From the NCBI GenBank assembly GCA_963556695.1, contig CAUWAG010000020.1:5952001-6016000 (forward strand): DNA of 64,000 nt, written 5' to 3'. The DNA comes from Anthostomella pinea (Eukaryota > Ascomycota > Sordariomycetes > Xylariales > Xylariaceae). The position numbers and the translations under genes are program-made. Positions 10,562 through 19,625 of this stretch are shown piece by piece. Each line of letters begins with the position of its first letter. The first letter of the stretch is position 1. The notes under the pieces were generated by a model that had not been told where the DNA came from, ran no database searches, and was given only the letters and a program-made list of their open reading frames with translations.

Positions 10562-12001
10562 ATGGACCTTCGCACGCCGCCATCTGCCACTTCGGCTTCC
10601 GCGGCCCCAATGTCTTCCACGAACGAGTCAAATCAAGCTCCTGGGAAGCTCCGGTCAGCTTGCAATCGCTGCCGCTCTCAGAAACTCCGGTGTGTCAGGC
10701 AAGCGGGAAAGGGCACGTGCGATCGGTGCCTGAAGTTCAAGACGTGCTGCCGCTTTGGTCCTCGAGGACGGAATCCAGGCCCTGTCCCACATGATCACCA
10801 TCAACCTCTACCTACGCCAGCGTATGCGTCCGGTTCGGAGCTGAATTCCGACGCCTTGTTTTTCCACGCGGGAAACTGGCCTTTCTCTCCAGAAGAGGGG
10901 ATTGGGATCGATCCAGGGCAATGTTAGCTTGTCCCGTCAGCCTCCTCGTGTTCAAAATCAGAGAAACTGACACGCATCTGACACCTAGTATTGCCGCAGT
11001 GTGATCCTTGTTTTCCAAACCCTGACGATCCGGATACTATTCGGTACCCATACATTGCTGGAGGTGGCGCCCCTTCGGAGGTTGTCGACCTGCCCCTTGG
11101 TGTCAGCCCGGCTAGCCTGGGTCTCGAGTCCATACCTGGAATCATTACCAACGGCTGGGCTGGTTTCACCTTATCTGATGCATCGGGCTGGGAAACGACG
11201 ATAGGTGGCAAGGGAGCAGACAGTAGTTCAGAGACAGTCCCCTTACCAGCTGTGGCCAGACTGGCAAACCTGAACGTCGCGCTGTACGAATGCGAGGCCA
11301 AGCTTCCCTCAACGGATAAGAGTCGCGGAAACACCGGGACTCGTGATGTGCGCAGCCCTAGGAAAACCGTAATCCTCGCCATTGACGACATCTTCCGCCT
11401 GACCTCTGAGTTCACCGCCCTGGTGCAGAGTCTCTTTCTCGTAGGATACGAGAGGATCAACCCTCCGTCCACACCGACGCCGGAAAAGCCACCGACCTTG
11501 TGGGAGCTATCGCCGAGCATGCGTAGCCACCAACGTTCGGAAGCGGACCTGTTGCTCGCCGAGGCCGATATCAGACCAGCTGAAGGGCCTTGCTCGCGCA
11601 CTGACGAAGCAAGTTTCCTCATGGTCATGTCTTGCCACTGCCGGCTAGTGGAGATATACATGTCTATCTTCCAGATGATGCGGGCATGCATCGAGCACTC
11701 CCGAGTGCCACAGCCCGGCCGCGACTGGGCCGTCATCCTCCCGCAACTGAAGATGGGATCCTTTGCCTCGCCACAACTGCAAGTTGATATCGATTCGCAG
11801 ATCCCGGCGGTCACTTCGTCAGTATACATGTCCATGATCACGATGCTCTCTTCGCAGCTGTGGGAACAGCTAGGGGGAGCTTTGAGAACAGGAAGCTACA
11901 ACGCGGTATCAGATGCGATGTGGGACACGGTAACGGACAGAACGGATCATATATTGCAGACTATCAATGTTACTAGGGGTTTACTACACTTGGGCAGCTG
12001 A
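10562..12001 (+). CDS. Zn2Cys6 transcription factor, AflR-like
   Basis: Two exons, 10562-10922 and 10989-12001, join in phase across a 66-nt intron, giving 457 residues. An in-frame ATG at 10511 would add 17 residues; the start at 10562 is my choice because it gives the usual short leader. The zinc cluster near residues 32-62 reads CNRCRSQKLRC then CDRCLKFKTCC, with the spacing of fungal Gal4-type binuclear clusters, and is followed by a basic Arg/Gly linker. The remainder is acidic and Ser/Pro-rich with helical segments towards the C-terminus, as in AflR-type secondary-metabolism regulators. No polyketide synthase or other cluster core enzyme is in the window; the only metabolic neighbour is the SDR remnant. 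The target pathway is unknown. Confidence 0.8.
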
Positions 12002-12438
12002 TCAGATACCTATGTCGGTAGTTATTTGGGAGTCATACGTCTCCCTATGCCGAGCCTGTACGCAGCACTGGCTAGAATGCGGCATATTACCTAAAGGTTG
12101 GTAGACCTACCAAAATCTAGCCGAAAATCTAGAGGCCATCGTTACGACCAAGTTACCGGTACTCGGCTTACCGCTAATACATAGGCATACTCGTGTGATG
12201 TCCATCGCTTCCAATGTTAGGGTCGTCCAAATCCCAATAAACGGGTTTCGACTCGACTCCTGACGTAGCACGCTCAGATCCCTTCGATCCCTTCGTTATC
12301 GTATGAAAATGGATCGCGGCGTTCGCTTTCGAGCGAGCGAGTTGCTCAGTCTCATCCCAGAGCAAAGATAGACCCGTTCCCTTCTCTACCGTCACAGATC
12401 TAGGCGCCTTCCACTGCTCAACCCGCTGAATTCGGGCA
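12002..12438. other. spacer, nothing recognised
   Basis: The region lies between the convergent regulator gene and the zinc-finger-like gene. A minus-strand open frame at 12515-12174 has no recognisable domain and partly overlaps the neighbouring gene, so it may be a 3' exon of that gene or chance. Confidence 0.3.
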
Positions 12439-13485
12439 TCATTCTCGGAATCTTCGACTACTGACTGACCTCTCGATCCCCAAAGCAGCGTCGCACAGAT
12501 CAAGTGCATCCTCAACTATACACCTTGTATCAGCAATCGCCCCTTTGCGATCACGATGTGTAGCTCCAGGTGCACCGTCTGGAGACGGTGGACCGATAGG
12601 ATAGCCTTGGTATTTGACTTGTATTTGTGGACGAATTTTATAAGACCCTGAGACGGCAGAAGAGGGCTGTGATTTGGCGGCAATCCCAGCAAGAGTGTCG
12701 TCCACTGTGTCCGCCGCATCTTCGTCGGCAGAAAAGAGCTTGTGGGAAGGCATGGGCCGTGGTTTGGCGGCACCCTTGGAGTGATTGTAGTCCAATGTGT
12801 CCACCTGCTCTACGAGAGCGTCCAAGACCTTCACCAGAAGAGAGCGGTGTTCCGTCAACGACTGCTGTGCGAGCTGTACATCCACCTCAGCGCCGTACTC
12901 TGGAGTGTCCGCCTCGAAGACAGATGTATGTAGATCTTGCTCTGGGTGCTCTCTGATGCTCGAGTCATTTTGTTCCCCGCGACCGCGCGACCTCCATCGT
13001 CTTACCCACCTCTCCTCGGGCACATAGCCAGGTGCATATATCCCGCTCACTCGAGGCACTTCACAATACCTCCTGGCTTTGGTATACGCCGCCTTGGTGA
13101 TCAGCCCGTGGCGATTAAGGTGTTCTAGCATGTGGAAGTCCGGCCGTATCTGTTCAACTGTCTTCCCTTCGTTCAAAAAGTGGTCGCGGATATGCCGTAT
13201 GCGTTGATAAAAGTTAGTGCGGCGATTGCCTTCAATGTCTGGGTGGCTAGCATCAAAACTATATTCGTCACAAAACCAACAAAGGACCTTATTCGGAAGT
13301 TCGTCGCTAAGATGTACTTGGATCGTATGTTCGATCCAAACCGCGGTATCGTCGTAGTCGAAACTATAATCGCAAGAAGCCAAACCAACAAACTCGCATG
13401 GCAGGCGATGATACGCTTCGGTTTGGACCGGCACAGGATGATATATATCAGGCTTGCTGGTGTATGGTGTCGTATGGTCCGCCAT
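12439..13485 (-). CDS. zinc-finger-like fungal protein of unknown role
   Basis: The frame gives 348 residues from an ATG at 13485. An N-terminal C2H2-like module has CEFVGLASC followed by a distal H-X4-H. A second has LCWFC followed by RIRHIRDH. The next part (EGKTVEQIRPDFHMLEHL, HGLI) matches a fungal family whose members often sit beside NLR or heterokaryon-incompatibility-like genes. The rest is Ser/Asp-rich and low in order. Its neighbours on the same strand are remnants of a related C2H2 family and a DUF7580-type gene, which suggests a decaying self/non-self or NLR-accessory cluster; that is inference. The 3' end could include another exon. Confidence 0.55.
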   Translation of the reverse strand: MADHTTPYTSKPDIYHPVPVQTEAYHRLPCEFVGLASCDYSFDYDDTAVWIEHTIQVHLSDELPNKVLCWFCDEYSFDASHPDIEGNRRTNFYQRIRHIRDHFLNEGKTVEQIRPDFHMLEHLNRHGLITKAAYTKARRYCEVPRVSGIYAPGYVPEERWVRRWRSRGRGEQNDSSIREHPEQDLHTSVFEADTPEYGAEVDVQLAQQSLTEHRSLLVKVLDALVEQVDTLDYNHSKGAAKPRPMPSHKLFSADEDAADTVDDTLAGIAAKSQPSSAVSGSYKIRPQIQVKYQGYPIGPPSPDGAPGATHRDRKGAIADTRCIVEDALDLCDAALGIERSVSSRRFRE

Positions 13486-13601
13486 GTTTGTGGCCCTTTG
13501 GTCGTCATCATGCTCCGACACTCGGTCTTCTGGGTTCACTATCGAGTCCGTGTGTTGCTTGATCCCATTGATCAAGTCAGAACCGACCTTTTCTACCCGC
13601 C

Positions 13602-15255
13602 CTAAGAGGAGTTACTAGGTAAAGCCGATCCACTGGTAGATTTTGCGTTTTGCTCCCCAGTTTCTATTGGGACTGCAAAGAGTGCAAGCTGTTCCTGATG
13701 GGCGCCGAGATGTCGCTCAAGGTCGGGCAGAGACACTAAAAGTATGTCATTTGCAGGAACTCCCTTTTGAGTCGCGTCCTTTTTCAGTTGCTTGTGCCAT
13801 TTGTCCTTGCAGAGAGGGCAAGCGTCGGCGGCCTTGACATGTGATACGGGACGTGAGCCTGCTTCGATGATGGCAGCCATAGACAGCTCTCTGAGCGCCA
13901 GTTAAGGATGTGAGCGCCGAAGGTGAGACTCCAACGCATTCTGATCGTCAAAGCTCCGTGAACGACCGATAGACGAACATAATTGGCAGATCCACGAACG
14001 CCGATGAGCCTCGCGTTCGTGCTGAAACCACGCGTGCCGGTCTTCGAACATTCCCGCAGTGCAGTGCTCGAAGGTACACATATAGGCGCAGAGATCGCTC
14101 ATAACATGCTTTCTGTACAAAGAGAGAATAGTCAGTCACAGCAGCCCAAGCGAAGCAGGCATCGTTGTTGTTCAGGCACAGGACAGACAGTATGTGGGGG
14201 ATTATGAAGCTACAATGCTGGTGGCATGCAAGGGAGCGGTCAAATATCAGGAACATACGGACCTCCACGTGCATTGCTGCTTAACCTGGACAAACTCTCG
14301 ATAATATAGGCACTCAAAAGGCTCCCCGTCTTTCGATAGCGACCTCAAAGGGATGGCATCCAGTGTCTAGGAAGCGTCCGCTTGGGCACCGGACGAGACG
14401 AGTGAAATAGTTTGGGACATAGTATCATCGTTATATTCCAATTCCAAGGTCTGCAAGTCAGGTGCTCGATACGTTGCCCGGATCCACAGTCGAGGCCTTG
14501 GTTGGGGCCAGTGAGGGTCTGCTGTATGCCGAAGGTGCGACACCTAGAATCAAAACTTTGACGACTTCAAGCTCCCTGTCGTCTGCACGAAAGGGGTTGC
14601 TCATGTCGAGAGCCTGTGTCTGGCTAGAGAGCCGGCTATGGTGGTGTTTAGTGTATCACAAGTACTGACGGCGCTGGGTGATAGCCCTACTGAGTCGTTC
14701 TTGCAGCCAAATGATGTCACGGAGCTCGGGGAATTTGTCGGCAACATGAAGAATTTCAAACTCAGGCAAGAAAGAATCATCGCAGAAGGATGCGGCCTTC
14801 ATATATAGGTTTCTGGTTGTGGCCTTATGGATGATTATTGACATCTTTATTAGGTTTGTGATCAGATCTGTGAGTGATCTTATAATTTCTCTCAACTCTG
14901 ATGTAGCTTCATTTGAGGAGCCACTGGCATGATCAGATGTAGCCTCACCACGTAGTGCGTCGTCCTGTTCCGAGATGGTGCACGCTTCATACGCATTATC
15001 ACGATTATCGCGAAGCTCGGCCAGTATATCACAGATACGCTCTGCAACCTCTGGGGCGTCCTTCAGTCTGGCTTCGGTGGACCTAGCGTCTAATGCTGGA
15101 TGATGAGCTCCGATGTTGTCGGCCCAGATTCTGAATCTCGTAGTATCGTCGACCACGCGAGCCGCATGCTCGGCATGCTCGGCATGGCCTTCCGACCCCT
15201 CTGTACTCAACACAGATACCAGACTCGCAAATCGCTGGAAGATGGACCTGGTCAA
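13602..15255 (-). pseudogene. C2H2 scaffold-type fungal protein, multiply disrupted
   Basis: The N-terminal part (15255-14656) has a helical domain with RFRIWADNIGAHH, typical of a fungal C2H2 protein family often found near NACHT/NLR genes. It continues in frame past a TGA (14656-14658) at a position where relatives read Arg, then through a frame change near 14465. After TAG (14367-14369) and GEPFEC, an intron ends near 14115. The next exon carries WRKHVMSDLCAY, C2H2 fingers and FEHEREAHRRSWICQLC-like spacing. After TAA (13902-13904) come CPLCKDKW and HLGAHQEQLALFAVP, the usual C-terminal signature. The stops look like CGA, CAG and CAA each changed by one C-to-T step. No in-frame ATG precedes the first exon, which may be reached by splicing from the bZIP ORF. 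Confidence 0.7.
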
Positions 15256-15300
15256 GCTGGAGATTGGAGACGATGTTGGAGGGACGTCAGGGTTCTGGTA

Positions 15301-15672
15301 CTAGTACACAGATGCTGACTTCGAAGCCTTGAAGAATGATGTCTTCTTGGGGCTCCGGCTGCTGGACAGGGTTTGGTTCTCGGTTGTGCGTGTGAGTAAC
15401 GGTGCCTCATCCGACGAGCCGGCACGTTTTTCCAGGTCTTCCAGACGTCCTTTTAAGTTTTTGCCTGCGGGAATTATCAGCCTTACGAACCCGAGTTGAA
15501 GCAAGTGAAGCTATAGCGACATACGGTAGTTTCGCTGAGCAATCCTGTTCTGTATTCTTCGGCGTTGGCGGAGCTGGAAAACTCCGGTGTGGCCTCGGGA
15601 GATGTCGTCTCTTGATTTCGTGGTCCCGTCTGGCTTTCCATATTTCCATTTCTCATCGAAACCCTCACTCAT
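15301..15672 (-). CDS. small bZIP protein
   Basis: Two exons, 15672-15525 and 15464-15301, join in phase over a 60-nt intron (GTATGT ... CGCAG) to give 103 residues. The basic region reads RRRIQNRIAQRNYR, the classic N-X2-A-Q-X2-Y-R pattern of fungal bZIPs. It is interrupted by the intron at exactly the Arg codon and followed by a short leucine-zipper start (LKGRLEDLEKRA) and a Ser/Thr/Lys-rich tail. The length is short for an independent activator. In fungi this leader often precedes a longer protein. A weak donor (GTACTA) 7 nt before the stop would splice in phase to the downstream C2H2 scaffold frame (acceptor CCAG before 15255). Confidence 0.7.
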
Positions 15673-16005
15673 TATAAGACAGACAGAAGGCTTGCCTCAA
15701 GGTACAGCAAGATGAGAGCCCCCTCTTGATGAATAAAGAATGCGGCTGAGTCTGCAGCTGCAAGTCTGCGGCGATGCAACCTACCCCTCACATCACTTGT
15801 CCTATCCGACCTATGGGGTGGTACTATATACAGAGGGTCGCACTGGCTTGAAGCTGCGTAAGGCTGCAGGCTTATCGTCCTGCTTCCTACCATTATAAAC
15901 GCAAGTCTTGCGGCATAAACTGATACTTAGGCCTATCCTAGTCCATCCTGTTCTTTGAGCGACTGCCCGACAACTTACCAATTAGTTCTCTATACCGAGT
16001 TCGCT
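15673..16005. other. divergent spacer
   Basis: The spacer lies between the minus-strand bZIP and the plus-strand DUF7580-type remnant, so both would start here. No regulatory element could be named. Confidence 0.35.
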
Positions 16006-18028
16006 ATGAGCGGTATTGAAATGGCAGGCCTTATCCTGGGTGCTTTTCCTCTTTTAGTGACCACTATGGAGTATTATGAAGGGATCAGAAAAGCTGAAAA
16101 CATTTTCTAAAAGATCAGGCGAGCTCATCAAAAGGATCAAGGAAGGGTAAGATCTCAGAGACTCGAACATATCACACTTCGCAATCTCTGCGTATAAGAG
16201 GCGCAAGTGAGGGAGGTGGACTGACCTTTTATAGGTGATGAATTGCGAGCTAGGTTTCAAGCTCAACCTGAAAGAATTGCTCATACCTTTGTTAATAAAC
16301 GAAGTTATATAACAGCCGGAATATGAGCAATTACTCGCTAATCCTGGGGGCCCGGGTTGGCGAGATCACGAGGCAGTGGAGGAGGCTTTTTCGCGGCGTT
16401 TGGCCGAGAGCTACTACCACTACATGGAAGTGCTGGGCGAGATGGTCGATCTCATGGCAGAACTGAGCAAGGCTTTCAAAGTGGATGATCCTTAATTCTA
16501 AGAGCTTTTGCAGGTACAGGATGTAAACAAGGGGCGAGTAATATGACTCAATTAGCCTGCTAACCCTCTGCCAGGCCAAGAGTACAACGCCAAAGGATAA
16601 GGCGCAGAGCTTGTTGAAACTACGTACGCATGCGGCTTTGCAAGCGAAATGAGTGCAATATAGCTTCTGCGGAACTTGCCGGGACGACATTTTAGCTAAA
16701 GTTAAACAATGCATCACAACCCTCAACAAGCTGTTGACAAAGGACAATCGAGTCTCGGCCTTATTCCAGCCACATGGAAAGCTAACGTCTAGACGTGTTA
16801 GCTCAAAGCTTTTGTAATACTGGAGACAGACAGACTGCATGTTTCGACTGATAAAAGATGCATAGCGATGCCGTTATTGCCGTATATACTGTGCATATCT
16901 TTGGCTTGAGCCTCGGGCGACGGCTAATGTTGACATACCGATGCTTCTTAAGTTCAGTCATGAAAGCAGGTTAATGGGATTTCCACAGCACTGGGTTGTT
17001 CAGTCAATGCGCGTCACTTGAGCCAAAGCATCAGGGCAAAGCATGGCTCTGCGCTCCCGGCCCAAGCTCGATACCATTCCGATTCGGACAAGAAGTGCTG
17101 GAAGCCAAGGTGTTCCCGTGATCTCTGTGCAGATGCACAGTGCATCGGTACACTCCGCCAGGTACGCCAGTAACGTACTTCGTGACGTTGAAGCATGATA
17201 GATAGGCTGATAAATGGTAGTACTAGCATGTCGGCCAGCATGACTTCTATCTCGAAGGCATACCCGAGTCAAGCCATTTCCTCGGCACCGCAATCCCTAC
17301 CTGCTTCAGTTTGCATTGTCCTATCGAGCCCGAGAGACAATGGCCTCTGCAAAGCCATCACAGAGAGCTCCAATGCCGTATCCCTCGCTACTCTGGTGAA
17401 TGATGACAATGGCGTTCAATATGAGATACAGCCAACCACTGATGCTCAACATCTGGGCTTGAGCATATCCTTAGAAGCCATTCTTCGGAAAGAATATATC
17501 TATACCTTTAGCCGCGCCCACCGCTACGCCGTGGCAGCTGCCCTTGTTTCCGCCCACCTCTGGTACCATTCGACACCTTGGCTAGAGCAGCAATGGTTAG
17601 TCCAAAACGTCTTCTTTCCGCTTTATACAACTGTAACTGGACGGACTCTCGGTGACAAGGCATTTGTACTGGCACACTTCGAGCCACAATATAAAAAAGC
17701 TAGCGCAGTGCCACAGACTGATTCTAACTTCACCAACCTGATAGTACTGCTTCTTGAGCTCTGCTTCGGAACCAATCTCGAGTTGCACGCACTCTGGCAA
17801 CAGCCCGGATTCGCCCAAAATCAAGCGAGCCCTATCTTGAGACAAGCTGTAGCAGGCGAATGGTTGAGGGATGTCGCTGGCGAAGCAGGTCCGGACTTCC
17901 ATCAAGCTATCAAGTGGACCTTAAAAGAGGCGCCAACCGATCCGCAAGACAACAAGTGGCGAGCCGACTTTGCCGCGAACGTCGTGCGGCCTCTGCAACG
18001 CTGCTACGAATCGGTGAAGCCAAAATGA
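16006..18028 (+). pseudogene. DUF7580-type (NLR-associated) gene, 5' half broken, 3' half open
   Basis: The N-terminus from ATG 16006 reads MSGIEMAGLILGAFPLL, the hydrophobic leader of a large fungal family with a C-terminal DUF7580 domain. The next segment carries a TAA at 16108, an apparent intron ending TAG before 16235, and a conserved GGPGW followed by helical Glu-rich sequence. Further TAA codons are at 16310, 16493 and 16499; the last two replace likely CAA codons. From ATG 17195 to 18028 a 277-residue frame is intact. It contains RYAVAAALVSAHLWYHSTPWL, LVLAHFEPQ-like strand pairs and LLLELCFG, the C-terminal domain signature. So the 5' half is mutated and the 3' half looks preserved; whether the latter is expressed alone is unknown. 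Confidence 0.68.
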
Positions 18029-19056
18029 TCGAGAGGAATCTCCACAATGATGCTCTCCAATAGAATAGCAAGCACAAGACCAGCCGCGACGGCGAAAACT
18101 GTGTAGTAAGCCACACCATTCTTCGCACACGAAGAATTCTCGGCCTTGTGGAAGATGTGCGGCAAGAACGTGAAGACGTGGAAGATGAAGTCAGTGTGGG
18201 ATGTCTCGGCCAACCTGCTGGCCCGGGTCGTGGGCTGGGTCGTGCCGGATCACCCTCCTCAGGCCACGAAGCAGGTGGTGATAACAAGTTCGTCCTCGCG
18301 TCTCAAGGGTCAGAAGAAGACCCAGACACAGACAGTCACCCTACCTCCTCCAGGCACCGTCATCGGGTGTCCGAAGCTCAAGCTGGCTCCAGCGGATGGA
18401 TTCGTGGAAGAAGTTGGGCTAGCGGGAGTTGAATACACTGGACCCTGATAAGTCTCCGTACACCACCTGTCCAGCATACAAGGTAAATTTATCAGATTTG
18501 GATAAACACACTAGAATAAGCATCGAAAGTGACGTATCTAAACAGTGCTGCTTATTCCTGTATGCTTATTCCGGTGTTTGAGAAGATCTCATGGTCAATA
18601 TAAGCGTACGGATACTTGTGAGGGCTGAGTGATCTCCGGGTGCTGATTGATGTGGCCTCGGTAGAAGAAACCCGCATCGACCGAGCCCGATACTTTGGTA
18701 CCGGTACCACCAATCTCGGTCCATAAGAGTCCAAGCGCTGAAAGGCACTCCCATCACGGAGGACAACTCGTTCATTGACCTATCCATCCTAGCTATACAG
18801 CACTGGAAAAAAGGGGTGACCCCTATCCTATCCTAGGTGCGGGCTACGTCTGCGCGCTAGTACCTATTCCCCACTGCTAGCCGCGGACAGCCGGCAAAAA
18901 ACCCTAATTGAACGGACTTGCACTCTGCCCCTCACCGCCACATCTTGGCTAGACAAAACTTGCCGTGCGGTGAAAAAATAGGGAGCAAGAAGCAACCTTA
19001 CGAGAACAAAACGGCAAAAAAAGAAAATACACATATGAGGAATTCAAAGGTGAGTC
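18029..19056. other. spacer with repeat copy A
   Basis: A minus-strand frame at 18213-18004 encodes a hydrophobic helix (AYYTVFAVAAGLVLAILL) but has no in-frame ATG after the preceding stop, so it is left unassigned. Repeat copy A lies at 18495-18634. The rest shows nothing recognisable. Confidence 0.4.
18495..18634. repeat. GGAATAAGCA palindromic repeat, copy A
   Basis: Left arm AGAATAAGCA (18513-18522), right arms CTGCTTATTCC and TGCTTATTCC (the latter at 18563-18572), then the companion block at 18605-18634 (GTACGGATACTTGTG...). An extra small palindrome of TTTATCA/ATAAACA type precedes the left arm and is shared with copy E. Confidence 0.6.
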
Positions 19057-19142
19057 AGGTCAAGCTGGGAATCGAACCCAGATTAATCGGAGGAACATGC
19101 ACTGATCAGAACCGAATGTGATAACCATTACACTACTCGACC
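19057..19142 (-). tRNA. tRNA-Gln (CTG) with a short intron
   Basis: The minus strand folds as a tRNA: acceptor GGTCGAG/CTTGACC with one GU pair, an A box AGTGTAATGG, D-arm closure GTG/CAC, an anticodon stem TTCGG/CCGAT with loop TTCTGAT giving anticodon CTG, and a perfect T arm CTGGG-TTCGAAT-CCCAG. About 14 nt after position 37 are not accounted for by the cloverleaf and form a typical nuclear tRNA intron. Total 86 nt. The outermost anticodon-stem pair is a T-T mismatch, so the isotype is likely but not certain. Confidence 0.8.
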
Positions 19143-19625
19143 ATGGTGCATGGGCTGCTGAGTTGCTTAGACATATCCAAGTAAGCGATGCTTACCCGAG
19201 CCGATGTGGTAATTATCGTGTAAAATTATTTCGTGTTTATCCCACATGTGGACCTCTGACGACTAAGTGCTGCAAATATGGAGCTTACCGTATAGCACAT
19301 GGGTGGGGTCATTGCTACGATAATGTGTACCCGTAGCACGAGAATCATCAGAAGCAAGAAGCCCAAGCAGTCAAGGTCCTTCAGATATCAACCATCGTTC
19401 ATGCTCTCGAAATGAAGCTGTACTTCAGTATTGCAAGATCATATACATCAGCCCTTGTGCTCTCGACTCCAGGACTTGCGCCGAGCATTTCCAGTGCCCT
19501 TCGAAGACACCTGACACCGTTTTGTTGTCTCAATATTGGAATGAAAGACGAAAACAACCCATGCTTTACTATTTTCTTCGTAGCGCCAATAATACATACA
19601 CATCATGACTAGTGGTCGTGCTGAC
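19143..19625. other. spacer, nothing recognised
   Basis: The region lies between the tRNA and the 3' end of the eIF5B gene. It probably holds the eIF5B 3' UTR. No gene seen. Confidence 0.4.

Noticed and set aside
13132..13605. 157-residue plus-strand ORF
   Set aside because: Antisense of the zinc-finger-like gene, without a domain.
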